Part shown: one piece after another, positions 7,248 through 15,766 of the stretch
Numbering within the stretch: the stretch's first letter is position 1
Layout: the number at the start of each line of letters is the position of its first letter
Assembly (NCBI GenBank): GCA_937889395.1
Contig: CALAOW010000043.1
Coordinates: 1-41,688 of the forward strand
Source of the DNA: an uncultured Pseudomonadota bacterium
Lineage (GTDB): Bacteria; Desulfobacterota; Binatia; Binatales; Binataceae
DNA: 41,688 nt
Direction: 5' to 3'
Translations under genes and position numbers: made by a program
Notes under the pieces: model-generated
What the model saw: the letters and a program-made list of their open reading frames with translations, nothing else
Told to the model about the DNA's origin: nothing
Databases searched by the model: none

Positions 7248-8258
7248 TCAATGCGCGTGCGGCTTGGCGGCGGGCCGTTCAATGTCAAAACTCGCGTCGA
7301 GGAATCTAATCACTCGCGCGGCGTATCCATTGGGATCCTCGTAGATCGCATCGCCGTGGCCGCCCGATGGCACCGCCCACATCTGCGCGTTGAAGCCTGC
7401 CGAGTCGAGGATCGCTTTGCCGTCGGCAACCGGCGTGATCTTGTCGTCGCGATTCTGGATGATGAGCAATGAGCAAGTGCCCAGGTTGCCCGCGTCGGTG
7501 ACCGGCGAGATTTTGTACAGGGACCGCCCGAACCATAGCTGCGCTTCCCACATTACCGTGCTGGCGAACGCGGGATTCAGCCGTGACAGCGACGGGCTGC
7601 GCATGAACAGTTGCGCCAGGTTCGCGTAGGAACTGTCGGCGACGATCGCAGTGAAGATCGGCTGCTCGGCCTGCGCCATGATCACGCCGGCGGCGCCCTC
7701 GGATATTCCGAGCGCGGCGATTTTATCGAAGCCATCGTCTTTAAGCGTGCGCGCGGTCGCCAGCGCGAATTTGCGCTTCAGCATTCCCCAGTTGATTCCG
7801 TAGCTCGGATTGTTGGCGCTGTAACTCGCGACCACGGTGTAGCCGGCGCCCAGCAGAAACTTGACGTACGGAATCATAGCCATTTCCGGCGCTCCCGCCG
7901 CCGGCAGAATCACCACCACTTCGCGGCGTTTGCCCGGGAAATACCATCCGACCACGCTGACCTGACGGTGGCGGATGCCATCCTCTTCGACCACACCGCA
8001 GTCCAATCGCTCCGGCTCGACGCCGAGCGCGGCGCCGATGTCTGTCAGCGAGCCCCGCTGGAACGACGGGACATGCTGTCCGAAAACGTCCTGCCTGCCG
8101 CGCCGGAGAAAGTCCGGGTACATCAACGATCGCGCGACGAATAGGGCCGCCCCCATCCAGAGAATAATCGGGATGCCCAGCAGGATTGCGGCGATGCCGA
8201 AGGTGCGCCGCGGCCTGCGCTTGGGCGCCACTGGTATAGATGCCGAAGGATCACTCAT
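7248..8258 (-). CDS. Membrane-anchored alpha/beta hydrolase
   Basis: A 336-residue protein with an N-terminal membrane helix (GIAAILLGIPIILWMGAALFVA, about residues 21-42) and a periplasm-facing or cytoplasmic-side alpha/beta hydrolase domain. The nucleophile elbow is GISEGAAG with Ser186, the probable acid lies in NRDDKITP, and the catalytic His301 is in SGGHGDA. VVILPAAGAPEMAMIPYVKFLL is the strand and oxyanion region. It probably hydrolyses an ester or amide, and the substrate cannot be predicted. It is convergent with the SDR (24-base gap) and divergent from tam (96-base spacer). Confidence 0.82.
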   Translation of the reverse strand: MSDPSASIPVAPKRRPRRTFGIAAILLGIPIILWMGAALFVARSLMYPDFLRRGRQDVFGQHVPSFQRGSLTDIGAALGVEPERLDCGVVEEDGIRHRQVSVVGWYFPGKRREVVVILPAAGAPEMAMIPYVKFLLGAGYTVVASYSANNPSYGINWGMLKRKFALATARTLKDDGFDKIAALGISEGAAGVIMAQAEQPIFTAIVADSSYANLAQLFMRSPSLSRLNPAFASTVMWEAQLWFGRSLYKISPVTDAGNLGTCSLLIIQNRDDKITPVADGKAILDSAGFNAQMWAVPSGGHGDAIYEDPNGYAARVIRFLDASFDIERPAAKPHAH

Positions 8259-8354
8259 CCGCTATGCTTGTGCACGATTACACACTTTGCCGCAAGACGC
8301 GCTTGTGAGCGTTTCATTCGCCACTTATGCTGCCTCACAGGAAAAGCGACGCTC

Positions 8355-9152
8355 ATGTCCGATTGGGATCCGGAACTCTACAACCGCTTTCGCCGCTACC
8401 GCGCGGAACCTGTCGAGCATATTCTGTCGCGCCTTCAATTCACCGACGACGAGCAGATCATCGACCTCGGCTGCGGCTCCGGCGAGAACACGATCGAACT
8501 GGCGCGGCGCAGCCCGCGTGGATCGGCGCTCGGCGTCGACGGCTCGCCCGCGATGATCGAGGCGGCTCGCAAGCTGCTTGACGGCGAGCCCGCCGTGCTC
8601 AAAGCGCGCGTCTCGTTCGAGTTGCTCGACGTGCCTGATTTCCGCGCCGACCGCGCGTACACGCTGATTTTCTCGAACGCCACGTTTCATTGGATTCCCG
8701 ATAAGCGCGCGCTGTTCGCATCGTGCTTCGATGCGCTGCGCCCGGGCGGAAGGATCGTGGTGCAGATGCCCGCCAACGAGACCGAGACCGCGAAGATGGA
8801 GATCGGGCGCCTGGCGCGCGAAGCGCCATGGAACACGATGCTGGGCGGACGCGAGCATGCGTTTGACGAAGAGCCGCCGGAGTTTTACGCCGCGATGCTG
8901 GCGCGGCTTGGCTACGATCGCATCGACTGCTATCACCTGACGTTTCACCATCCGATGGATCGGCCCGCCGACGTCGTTCAATGGTACCGCTCGACCGGGC
9001 TGCGGCCTTTTCTCGACGCGCTCCCGGAAGATCGTCACGACGAATTTCTCGCCCGGCTGACGGCGCGGCTCAACTCGGCCTACGGCACTTGCGGGCCGAT
9101 GACGTTTGACTTCAAGCGGCTGTTTATCTGGGGCCGCCGCCCTGGAACTTAA
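8355..9152 (+). CDS. tam: Trans-aconitate 2-methyltransferase
   Basis: A 265-residue SAM-dependent methyltransferase. It opens with MSDWDPELYNRFRRYRAEPVEHILSRL, the characteristic Tam N-terminus, followed by the SAM motif I IIDLGCGSGENTIELA (about residues 36-51), FSNATFHWIPD and LRPGGRIVVQMP. Tam methylates trans-aconitate, an inhibitor of aconitase formed spontaneously from cis-aconitate, so it protects the citric acid cycle. I chose ATG 8355 because the conserved N-terminus starts there; the ORF track start at 8268 would add an unrelated leader. The next gene starts 1 base after its stop. Confidence 0.9.
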   Translation: MSDWDPELYNRFRRYRAEPVEHILSRLQFTDDEQIIDLGCGSGENTIELARRSPRGSALGVDGSPAMIEAARKLLDGEPAVLKARVSFELLDVPDFRADRAYTLIFSNATFHWIPDKRALFASCFDALRPGGRIVVQMPANETETAKMEIGRLAREAPWNTMLGGREHAFDEEPPEFYAAMLARLGYDRIDCYHLTFHHPMDRPADVVQWYRSTGLRPFLDALPEDRHDEFLARLTARLNSAYGTCGPMTFDFKRLFIWGRRPGT

Positions 9153-9153
9153 G

Positions 9154-10185
9154 ATGGCTCGCGCGCGCAATCGTCCCGCACTCGTCGCGCACGGCGGCGC
9201 CGGTTCCGCCGGTCCTGGTGCGGAGCGCGCCGAGCGGCGCGGCGCGATGATGGCGGCGATGCGCCTGGGCGCGAGAATTCTTCGCGCCAACGGCAGCGCG
9301 CTCGAGGCCGTGGTCGCGACAGTCGCGGCGCTGGAGGATCATCCGCTCTTCAATGCCGGCTACGGCTCGTTGCTGAACTCCGAGGGCAACGTCGAAATGG
9401 ACGCATCCGTGATGTTCGCCGAGCCCGTCGCCGATCCGGCCGCGCTCAGACCTGCTTCACGAGGCAAACGCTCAGGCCATGCCGGCCATCCCAACGCGTT
9501 CGACTACAGTGTCTCAGCCGGCGCGGTTGCCGCGGTCAGCCGTGTGCGAAACCCGATCGTGCTCGCGCGCGCCGTGATGGAACGTTCGCCGCACATCCTG
9601 ATGGCGGGCGCCGGCGCGGAAAACTTCGCACGCAAGGCCGGCATCCAGCTCGTGCGGCCCGAGGAAATGGTTACAGAGCGCGCACGTGAACGATGGCGCG
9701 CGCGAAAGCAGGAGAGCGGGATGTTCGAGGCCGAGGGCGCTGCGCGCGCCGCGATGGGACATGGCACGGTCGGCGCGGTCGCCGTCGACGAGCACGGCGG
9801 CATCGCGGCAGCGACCTCGACCGGCGGAGTGCCGGGCAAACTGTTTGGACGCGTCGGCGATTCCGCGCTGATTGGCGCCGGCACTTTCGCGCATGCGTTC
9901 GGAGCCGCCTCTGCCACCGGGCAGGGCGAGGCGATCATCCTGACCGCGCTCTGCCGCGAGGCGGTGTTGGCGCTCGCGGACGGCTCGCCGCGCCCCGTCG
10001 CGCGCGAGGCGATCCTCGAAATGATCGACGCGACCGGTGCGGAGGCCGGAATAATACTGATCGACGGCCGCGGCAGAATCGGTTACGCCCACAACACCGC
10101 CTCGATGCAGGTGGCGAGGTACGATCCGGCGGGCGGACTGCGCCATCTGTGGCTCGAGCCGATCGCGACGGGCCGCCGTCCGTGA
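9154..10185 (+). CDS. Isoaspartyl peptidase / plant-type L-asparaginase (Ntn hydrolase)
   Basis: A 343-residue precursor of the T2 family. It self-cleaves before the catalytic Thr205 (GHGTVGAVAVD) to give alpha and beta subunits, and removes isoaspartyl residues or hydrolyses asparagine. LVAHGGAGS opens the alpha subunit, GYGSLLNSEGNVEMDAS follows, and STGGVPGKLFGRVGDSALIGAGTFA is the conserved beta-subunit glycine/threonine region. Compared with E. coli IaaA (catalytic Thr179) there is an insert of about 26 residues after VEMDASVM (AEPVADPAALRPASRGKRSG...). The start lies 1 base after the tam stop, and its stop overlaps the next start, so translation is probably coupled. Confidence 0.9.
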   Translation: MARARNRPALVAHGGAGSAGPGAERAERRGAMMAAMRLGARILRANGSALEAVVATVAALEDHPLFNAGYGSLLNSEGNVEMDASVMFAEPVADPAALRPASRGKRSGHAGHPNAFDYSVSAGAVAAVSRVRNPIVLARAVMERSPHILMAGAGAENFARKAGIQLVRPEEMVTERARERWRARKQESGMFEAEGAARAAMGHGTVGAVAVDEHGGIAAATSTGGVPGKLFGRVGDSALIGAGTFAHAFGAASATGQGEAIILTALCREAVLALADGSPRPVAREAILEMIDATGAEAGIILIDGRGRIGYAHNTASMQVARYDPAGGLRHLWLEPIATGRRP

Positions 10186-11942
10186 CTATCGAACAACCCG
10201 ATACGACGGCGGCTGCGCGCCGCGCCGCGGTCCTGCAACCCGCAACACTTGCGATTGCCTCGTTGTTCGCCTTCATCGTTCTCGTACAGGGAATCAGCGC
10301 GCCGTTTCAGAAGGACGCGGAGCCGCAATCGGCCGAGTGGATTCAGAGCATCGTGCGCGACGGACATTGGCTGATACCGCACGACGCGTACGGATACACC
10401 GATCGCAAACCCCCGCTCTTCTATTGGCTTTCAGCGATCGTCGCCAAGGCGACCGGCGCCACCGTGGACGAGGTGCGCGCGCGGGCAGTGTCGGTGGTGG
10501 CAGGCACCGCACTTGCGACTGCAGTGCTCGCCTGGACGGCCGCCAACGTCGGCGCATCCGAAGGATGGCTCGCGTTTCTGTTCATGCTCGGCACCTACGG
10601 GTTCGCGTCGCGCGCGACCGAAACGCTGACCGACATGCTGCTCACGTTTCTTTTGTTTACAGCGTATTGCACACTCGCAACTTTAGTTGACAACTCGGAG
10701 CCCCAAGCGCGAGCCGCGCCGCGCCGGACTATGCAGGCAGGCTTGATCCTCGGGCTGGCAGTCCTGGCCAAGGGTCCGGTTGCAATCGTGCTGTGCGCGC
10801 TCGCCGCGTCGATCTATCTGCTGATCGAGCGCCGCAATCCCATCGCGATCCTGCGTCAGCGATGGGCGTGGCAGGTCGTCGCGATTGCGGTCGCGATCGG
10901 CGCGGTCTGGTATGTGCCGGCCGCGATCGCCGGTGCGGGTAAAATCCTCAGGATCATCCTGGCGGAGAATTTCGGGCATTTCATGCCGGCCACGTTCGGC
11001 GGGACGGGCGAGAGCTATCGACCCTTCTATTTCATTGCCGCGCGCCTGCTGGGCGGCGCTTTCCCGATGACGCTCCTGATCCTGCCGGCCGCGCTAGCCT
11101 TCTACACTGGCGAGATTTCGGCGGGGAAGCGGCGCGCGGTGATTTACCAGGCCAGCATGTCACTCGCGGTGTTGATATTTTTCTCGATCGCAAGCGTCAA
11201 GCGCGACGATTACATCCTGCCCGCGATCCCGGGGATCGCGATCCTGTGCGCGTCGGTGTTCACGCTGTACGTACGCGGCGCCGCGGCGAAGTTGCGCGAC
11301 GTGCTCGTCGCGGCATTTGTGCTGAGTCCGGCTTTGCCGACGCTTTTCGTTTGTCTCTTCCGGGGCGCGCCGCACGTGAATCTCCAATCGAGCGACGCGG
11401 CTTACTACTCGATCTTCCGTGCCAACGTCGGAACCTTGACGCCAGGGTTTATTGAGTTCGGCGTTGTCTGGTTGGCCGCGCTCGCTATCGCGATATTCGC
11501 GCTGATCCAACGACGCGCGATTGCGATCGGCGCCGCGTTTGGTCTATTGGCGCTTTCCTTGAGCCTGTTCTGGACCGCGGTATTACGACCAGACCTGGCT
11601 GCTATTCGCAGTGTGAAGAGTTTCATTCCGATCGTCGCGGAGCACGTCAAAGGAGATCAGTTGTGCATCCCGAGCGGTATCAACTACGAGCTGTCGTACT
11701 ACTACGGCGCTGCGGTTCCTGATCTCGCGAATCCTCAATGTGCAAATGGCGCCGCGGGCAAGCCTGTCTATCTGATCGCGACGCCGCGCGAGCTGGACGC
11801 GACGGCGCCTGAGTATCGGACGCGGCTCAAGCTCATCGCGAAGTCCAATCTGATCGGTGGCGGCGGCCCGCCGGCGCTGTATGAAATCTCGCCAAGCGGC
11901 GCGAACGGGGGTTTGAAAGGCGCCGGCGGAGCGGCTAAATAG
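10182..11942 (+). CDS. GT-C family glycosyltransferase (PMT/ArnT-like)
   Basis: A 586-residue polytopic inner-membrane protein. The N-terminal helix is followed by KDAEPQSAEWIQSIVRDGHW, the acidic DxE-type first periplasmic loop of GT39/GT83 enzymes, and YTDRKPPLFYWLSAI, the ArnT signature region. About ten more hydrophobic helices and a short soluble C-terminal domain follow. The family transfers sugars such as aminoarabinose or mannose from polyprenyl phosphate to lipid A or protein. GTG 10182 is chosen because it overlaps the upstream stop as GTGA; the track ORF from 9693 runs inside the peptidase gene. A link to the DprE1/DprE2-like arabinose pair at the far end is possible but speculative. 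Confidence 0.82.
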   Translation: MTIEQPDTTAAARRAAVLQPATLAIASLFAFIVLVQGISAPFQKDAEPQSAEWIQSIVRDGHWLIPHDAYGYTDRKPPLFYWLSAIVAKATGATVDEVRARAVSVVAGTALATAVLAWTAANVGASEGWLAFLFMLGTYGFASRATETLTDMLLTFLLFTAYCTLATLVDNSEPQARAAPRRTMQAGLILGLAVLAKGPVAIVLCALAASIYLLIERRNPIAILRQRWAWQVVAIAVAIGAVWYVPAAIAGAGKILRIILAENFGHFMPATFGGTGESYRPFYFIAARLLGGAFPMTLLILPAALAFYTGEISAGKRRAVIYQASMSLAVLIFFSIASVKRDDYILPAIPGIAILCASVFTLYVRGAAAKLRDVLVAAFVLSPALPTLFVCLFRGAPHVNLQSSDAAYYSIFRANVGTLTPGFIEFGVVWLAALAIAIFALIQRRAIAIGAAFGLLALSLSLFWTAVLRPDLAAIRSVKSFIPIVAEHVKGDQLCIPSGINYELSYYYGAAVPDLANPQCANGAAGKPVYLIATPRELDATAPEYRTRLKLIAKSNLIGGGGPPALYEISPSGANGGLKGAGGAAK

Positions 11943-11949
11943 AGAATCG

Positions 11950-12270
11950 ATGGCTGACCGCGTCGAACATGCTGAACATGCGATGAGTGCGCTGATGCGC
12001 TTCGTCGTCTCGCTCATAATCCCGCTGTGGGCGCTTGCGATGCTCGCGCTCGGCGTCGAGTACCGCTCTCTTTGGTGGCTCGGATGCGGCCTGGCGACCG
12101 GCGCAGTTGGACTTATCCTGCTGGTCGGCAACCCGTTGGCGGGACCGGTGCTCGACGTGCGCGAAAGTTGGCGGCCCTTGTCGCGGCCCAAGCCCGGCGC
12201 CGACGAAAACAAAAGTCCCACCTGCCAGACTGCAAAGGCCGTTGAAAAAGTAATTTTCAACGCCGGGTGA
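11950..12270 (+). CDS. Small membrane protein of unknown function
   Basis: A 106-residue protein I do not recognise. Two hydrophobic helices (about residues 17-35, FVVSLIIPLWALAMLALGV, and 41-60, WWLGCGLATGAVGLILLVG) are followed by a polar tail with WRPLSRPKPGADENKSP. It begins 7 bases after the glycosyltransferase stop and is probably in the same operon, which suggests a small accessory to it. The last codons contain the perfect inverted repeat GTTGAAAA-agtaa-TTTTCAAC, so the coding end overlaps a DNA or RNA hairpin. Confidence 0.6.
   Translation: MADRVEHAEHAMSALMRFVVSLIIPLWALAMLALGVEYRSLWWLGCGLATGAVGLILLVGNPLAGPVLDVRESWRPLSRPKPGADENKSPTCQTAKAVEKVIFNAG
12241..12261. other. AT-rich inverted repeat at the 3' end of gene 11950
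   Basis: GTTGAAAA-agtaa-TTTTCAAC is a perfect 8 bp inverted repeat within the last codons before the stop at 12268-12270. It is AT-rich against a GC-rich background. It could be an mRNA hairpin or a protein-binding site. Confidence 0.4.
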
Positions 12271-12280
12271 AAGACCTCAT

Positions 12281-12309
12281 GTGCGGCGCATCAGGCAATC
12301 GCGCCGCAC
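12281..12309 (+). terminator. Hairpin after gene 11950
   Basis: GTGCGGCGC-(11 bases)-GCGCCGCAC gives a perfect 9 bp GC stem 10 bases after the stop. No T-tract follows, so this is a possible factor-dependent or weak terminator for the tam-peptidase-glycosyltransferase unit. Confidence 0.4.
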
Positions 12310-12315
12310 AAATGT

Positions 12316-12393
12316 CCCTCACCCTAACCCGCGCCGATAAGGCTGCACCCTCACCCGCGCTGAAGGCGCGGCCTCTCCCGCAAGCGGGCGAGG
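12316..12393. repeat. CCCTCACCC / CTCTCCCGC-AA-GCGGG intergenic repeat, copy 1
   Basis: The stretch contains CCCTCACCCTAACCC, an inner hairpin CCGCGC-tgaag-GCGCGG and the hairpin CCCGC-AA-GCGGG flanked by CTCT and GAGG. A degenerate copy is present at 34889-34927. This type of CCCTCACCC...CTCTCCC...GGGCGAGG element occurs as an intergenic repeat in many GC-rich bacterial genomes. It occupies most of the 206-base gap before the FmdB gene. Confidence 0.55.
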
Positions 12394-12476
12394 CGCATAG
12401 CCAGTGGCGCGGAACGCAACATCCTAACTTGGGCTGATTTGCGAGCCGTCGGCGGGGAGGATATCCTTTAGCTCTG

Positions 12477-12815
12477 ATGCCTATTTTCGAGTACGAATGC
12501 TCGCGATGCGGGCTCGTCAGCTCGCACGTGATAATGGGTTCATCGCGTCGCCGCGAGCGTCGTGTCTGTCCCGAGTGCGGGTCGGCGCGGCTGCGGCGCG
12601 TGATGTCATCGTTCGCGGTGGTCGAGAGCGAGTCGTCACGGATTGCGGGTTTCGACGCGTCGAAGCCGCGCGACGATTCGTTCTATCGCGACTCGCGCAA
12701 CGTTGGACTGTGGGCGAAGAAGCGGGCCAAGGAGTTGGGCGTCGATCTCGGATCGAAATTCGAGGCTACGGTCGAAAAAGCACGCAGCGGCAAGCTGATC
12801 AAGGAGATGCTCTGA
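12477..12815 (+). CDS. FmdB-family zinc ribbon protein
   Basis: A 112-residue protein starting MPIFEYECSRCG, the standard FmdB opening. Cys8, Cys11, Cys31 and Cys34 (CxxC...CPECG) form one zinc ribbon, followed by RRVMSSFAVV and a charged helical tail (LWAKKRAKELGVDLGSKFEATVEKARSGK). Members are proposed regulators, named after a gene near formamidase and amidase genes, but their function is poorly established. A GGGGAGG sits rather far upstream (about 17 bases), so translation initiation may be weak. It precedes the zinc-finger gene at 12841 by 25 bases, possibly as one unit. Confidence 0.82.
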   Translation: MPIFEYECSRCGLVSSHVIMGSSRRRERRVCPECGSARLRRVMSSFAVVESESSRIAGFDASKPRDDSFYRDSRNVGLWAKKRAKELGVDLGSKFEATVEKARSGKLIKEML

Positions 12816-12840
12816 CCGCGCGATGAAGAGAGGCGGAACT

Positions 12841-13101
12841 ATGACGGGCGATAACAAGGACCGGTTGGGCAGCAAGCTGCACGATGTCGAGGCGGCACGC
12901 GAAGATCAATGGGCGCGACAGCGCGATGCCGATCTGGTCGAGAAGATGCGCGAGCGCTTGAGCAAGACAGCTTGTCCGCATTGCAAGCAGTTTTTGGTGG
13001 CGAAAACCGAGGCCGGAGTACCAATGCACGCGTGCCCGGCAGGGCATGGCGCCTGGATCGACGCGCCGGCATTGAAGGCGGCGCTGAAGGAGCACAAATA
13101 G
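12841..13101 (+). CDS. Small zinc-finger protein (zf-TFIIB-like, altered last ligand)
   Basis: An 86-residue protein. A charged N-terminal helix (about residues 8-45, rich in Arg, Asp and Glu) leads to a zf-TFIIB-like module CPHCKQFLVAKTEAGVPMHACPAGHGAWID. In the family the second pair is normally CPxCGGxW. Here it reads CPAGHG, so the fourth cysteine is missing and a histidine two positions away may replace it. Function is unknown. I chose ATG 12841 because AGAGGCGG lies just upstream; the ORF track ATG at 12823 is in frame but has no ribosome site. It is the last gene before the nuo operon. Confidence 0.65.
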   Translation: MTGDNKDRLGSKLHDVEAAREDQWARQRDADLVEKMRERLSKTACPHCKQFLVAKTEAGVPMHACPAGHGAWIDAPALKAALKEHK

Positions 13102-13129
13102 CCGTTGCTTGGCAGCGCACCGATTTGAA

Positions 13130-13144
13130 TTAAGATTTTCTTAA
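13130..13144. promoter_or_regulatory. AT-rich perfect palindrome upstream of nuoA
   Basis: TTAAGA-TTT-TCTTAA is a perfect 6 bp inverted repeat lying 78 bases before nuoA ATG and 32 bases before a TTGACA hexamer. Its low GC content stands out. This is the shape expected of an operator for a dimeric regulator, but no regulator gene is next to it. Confidence 0.4.
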
Positions 13145-13175
13145 GCGAAATCGATCGCTGGTAAAGCGGTCCTTC

Positions 13176-13204
13176 TTGACAGCTTAGGCCAGTCCAATTA
13201 ATGA
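13176..13204 (+). promoter_or_regulatory. Candidate promoter of the nuo operon
   Basis: A perfect -35 TTGACA (13176-13181) is followed after 17 bases by TAATGA, a poor -10. It lies 18 bases before the nuoA start in the only sizeable gap before the operon. The -35 is strong evidence by sequence and the -10 is weak, which would be consistent with an activated promoter. Confidence 0.4.
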
Positions 13205-13221
13205 GGACTCGGTAACATAAA

Positions 13222-13614
13222 ATGTATATCAATTTCGGCGTACCGCTGGCGCTTACGATCATCGCGGTCGGCTTCGTGGCGCTGATGCTCGGTCTGCAGA
13301 GTTTGCTGGCGCCGCAAAATCCGTACGATCGAAAGCTGACTCCCTACGAATGCGGCGAGCCGCCGACCGGGCCCGCGTGGATCAATTTCAACGTCCGCTT
13401 CTACCTGATCGCGCTGATTTTCGTGGTGTTCGAGGTCGAAATCGCGTTCGTTTATCCGATTGCCGCGGTTTACCTGGACTGGGTGCGCTCGGGGCGCCGC
13501 CTTTACGCGCTCAGCGAGATTTTAATTTTTCTGCTGATCCTGTTCGTCGGCCTGGTTTATGTGTGGGTCAAGCACGACCTGGAATGGATCAAGAAGGTAC
13601 CGGTCGAAGACTGA
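13222..13614 (+). CDS. nuoA: NADH-quinone oxidoreductase subunit A
   Basis: A 130-residue inner-membrane protein with three predicted helices. The conserved loop [38 protein letters not shown] carries the cysteine and acidic residues found near the quinone cavity in NuoA/ND3. It is the first gene of the nuo run; nuoB follows after 10 bases. The subunit helps connect the quinone-binding module to the proton-pumping arm. Confidence 0.95.
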   Translation: MYINFGVPLALTIIAVGFVALMLGLQSLLAPQNPYDRKLTPYECGEPPTGPAWINFNVRFYLIALIFVVFEVEIAFVYPIAAVYLDWVRSGRRLYALSEILIFLLILFVGLVYVWVKHDLEWIKKVPVED

Positions 13615-13624
13615 GGTTTATTTT

Positions 13625-14131
13625 ATGCCCCTGCTGAATACGCTCCCGGATTACGTTCTGACCACCAAGACGGATGAACTGCTGAACTGGATGCGCAAAT
13701 CGAGCATCTGGTACATGCTGTTCGGGCTGGCCTGTTGCGCGATCGAGCTGATGCATACGGGCGGCCCGCGCGCGGACCTCGATCGTTTCGGCGCGGTGCC
13801 GCGCGCTTCGGCGCGTCAGTCGGATCTGATGATCGTAGCGGGAACGCTGACGCTGAAAATGGCGCTAAGGACGCGGCTGCTTTACGATCAGATGCCCGAC
13901 CCGAAATACGTCATCGCGATGGGTTCGTGCGCGAGCTGCGGCGGACTGTTCCAACTGGCCTACTCGGTTTGCGACGGGGTGGACAAAATCCTGCCGGTCG
14001 ATGTGTACGTTCCCGGCTGCCCGCCGCGTCCCGAGGCGCTGACCGAAGGCCTGCTCAAGCTGCAAGAGAAGATCATGACCGAGCGCTGGCTGGTGCGCTC
14101 GCCCAACGCAAAGCAGGTCGCAGCAGCCTGA
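13625..14131 (+). CDS. nuoB: NADH-quinone oxidoreductase subunit B (N2 cluster)
   Basis: A 168-residue peripheral subunit carrying the terminal 4Fe-4S cluster N2 that hands electrons to quinone. The ligands are Cys37 and Cys38 ([10 protein letters not shown]), Cys102 (MGSCASCGG) and Cys132 ([11 protein letters not shown]), with spacing equal to E. coli NuoB. I chose ATG 13625 because it starts the family alignment and lies 10 bases after the nuoA stop; the track ORF start at 13559 lies within nuoA. Confidence 0.96.
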   Translation: MPLLNTLPDYVLTTKTDELLNWMRKSSIWYMLFGLACCAIELMHTGGPRADLDRFGAVPRASARQSDLMIVAGTLTLKMALRTRLLYDQMPDPKYVIAMGSCASCGGLFQLAYSVCDGVDKILPVDVYVPGCPPRPEALTEGLLKLQEKIMTERWLVRSPNAKQVAAA

Positions 14132-14135
14132 GCAA

Positions 14136-14645
14136 ATGGAGGCGCTGCAAATACTCGAGCGGGTCAAGAGCCAGTTCGGCGATCGGGTGCTGGAAATATC
14201 CGAGAAAAAGCCGGATCCATTCGCGGTGGTTGACCCCGGAGCGATCGTCGAGTTCGGCCGTTTCATGAATGAGGATCCCGAGCTCGCGATGGACTGCCTG
14301 TCCAACGAGAGCGGCGTCGATTACAAGGACCGGATCGAGGTGGTCTATCACCTGTTCTCGTATCAGCATCGCCACGGCGCGGTGCTGAAGGTGAAGCTGC
14401 CGCGCGACAACCCGAGCGTGGCGACGCTGGAGGGCGTGTGGAAGTCGGCCAACTGGATGGAGCGCGAAATATTCGACCTGCTGGGGGTCAACTTCGAAGG
14501 GCATAGCGACATGCGGCGAATCCTGATGCCGGAGGACTGGATCGGTCATCCGCTGCGCAAGGATTTCGTCGAGCCGGCGCAATACCACGGAATCTCAACG
14601 GTCAGGGAGAGCCCGATAGTCCGGCTCGACACGAAAAAGAAATGA
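14136..14645 (+). CDS. nuoC: NADH-quinone oxidoreductase subunit C
   Basis: A 169-residue peripheral subunit, separate from NuoD (not the fused NuoCD of E. coli). The family signature [38 protein letters not shown] is at about residues 108-145. It supports the quinone-reduction module with NuoB and NuoD. It starts 4 bases after nuoB and overlaps nuoD by ATGA, which indicates translational coupling. Confidence 0.95.
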   Translation: MEALQILERVKSQFGDRVLEISEKKPDPFAVVDPGAIVEFGRFMNEDPELAMDCLSNESGVDYKDRIEVVYHLFSYQHRHGAVLKVKLPRDNPSVATLEGVWKSANWMEREIFDLLGVNFEGHSDMRRILMPEDWIGHPLRKDFVEPAQYHGISTVRESPIVRLDTKKK

Positions 14646-15760
14646 GCACGCTGCGCACCGAAGAAATGACGCTCAACATGGGCCCGCAGCATCCGTCGAC
14701 GCACGGGGTGCTGCGCTTCGTGGTGCGGGCCGACGGCGAGGTGATGCGCGAGGCGATCCCGGACGTCGGCTACCTGCACCGGTCGATCGAAAAGATTGCG
14801 GAAAAGGTCGGCTACCGCGGCTTCATGCCATACACCGATCGCGTCGACTACGTGTGCGCGATGTTCACCAACCAGGGCTGGGGCATGGCGTGCGAGAAGC
14901 TGGCGGGAATCGAAGTGCCCAAGCGCGGCGAGTACTGCCGGGTGATCGCGGCGGAGTTCAACCGAATCGCGTCGCATCTGCTGTCGGTGGGCGCGATGGC
15001 GATGGATATCGGCGCGATGACGCCGTTCGCGCACGTGATCCGCGAGCGCGAGATGATCAACGATTTGATCGAGGAGCTGTGCGGCGCGCGGCTGACGTTC
15101 AACTACATGCGAATCGGCGGCGTGGCGTGGGACCTGCCGCCCGGATGGCGCGAGAAGGCGCTTAAGTACCTGGATCATTTCGACCCGATCCTCGAGGAAT
15201 ACAACGCGCTCATCTCGTGGAACAAAATCTACGTCGAGCGGCTGGCGAACGTCGGAGTGATCACGCCGGCGGAGGCGATCAACTACAACCTGGTCGGGCC
15301 GAATCTGCGCGCGTGCGGAATCAAGTGGGACATCCGCAAGGACATTCCGTATTCGGTGTATCCCGAGTTCGAGTTCGAGGTGCCGGTCGGCAACGGCCAG
15401 TGGGGCAAGCTCGGCGACTCGATGGATCGATACGTGGTGCGGATTCGCGAGATGGCGGAGTCGTCGAAGATACTGCGCCAGGCGCTGCAGAAGATTCCGC
15501 CGGGGGCGGTGCTGGCGAAAGTGGTGCGCAATTTCAAGCCGCCGGCCGGCGAATGCCAGATTCGCGTCGAGAGCGGACGCGGCGATATGGGCTGGTACCT
15601 GGTCAGCGACGGCACCGGGTATCCGTGGCGGGTTCACGTGCGCACGGGATCGTTCGCGGCGATGGGAATCATCCAGAAGCTGAGCGCGGGATTGATGATC
15701 GCGGACCTGGTCACGCTGATCGCGAGCCTGGACGTGATTGCGCCGGAGATCGATCGATAG
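14642..15760 (+). CDS. nuoD: NADH-quinone oxidoreductase subunit D
   Basis: A 372-residue subunit related to the [NiFe]-hydrogenase large subunit, without metal-binding cysteine pairs. [15 protein letters not shown] is the quinone-site beta-hairpin loop with the conserved histidines, followed by [29 protein letters not shown]. The C-terminal [11 protein letters not shown] is the family end. It forms the quinone pocket with NuoB. In most operons nuoE, nuoF and nuoG follow; here nuoH begins only 6 bases after the stop. Confidence 0.96.
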   Translation: MSTLRTEEMTLNMGPQHPSTHGVLRFVVRADGEVMREAIPDVGYLHRSIEKIAEKVGYRGFMPYTDRVDYVCAMFTNQGWGMACEKLAGIEVPKRGEYCRVIAAEFNRIASHLLSVGAMAMDIGAMTPFAHVIREREMINDLIEELCGARLTFNYMRIGGVAWDLPPGWREKALKYLDHFDPILEEYNALISWNKIYVERLANVGVITPAEAINYNLVGPNLRACGIKWDIRKDIPYSVYPEFEFEVPVGNGQWGKLGDSMDRYVVRIREMAESSKILRQALQKIPPGAVLAKVVRNFKPPAGECQIRVESGRGDMGWYLVSDGTGYPWRVHVRTGSFAAMGIIQKLSAGLMIADLVTLIASLDVIAPEIDR

Positions 15761-15766
15761 GCATCG

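Noticed and set aside
9693-10181. N-terminal extension of the glycosyltransferase
   Set aside because: The added 163 residues are an out-of-frame shadow of the peptidase gene. The GTGA overlap at 10182 gives a natural start.
15761-15766. Possible hidden or decayed nuoE/F/G between nuoD and nuoH
   Set aside because: Only 6 bases separate the genes, and no NuoF/NuoG-like Cys motifs appear in any frame nearby. The genes are absent here, not degraded.
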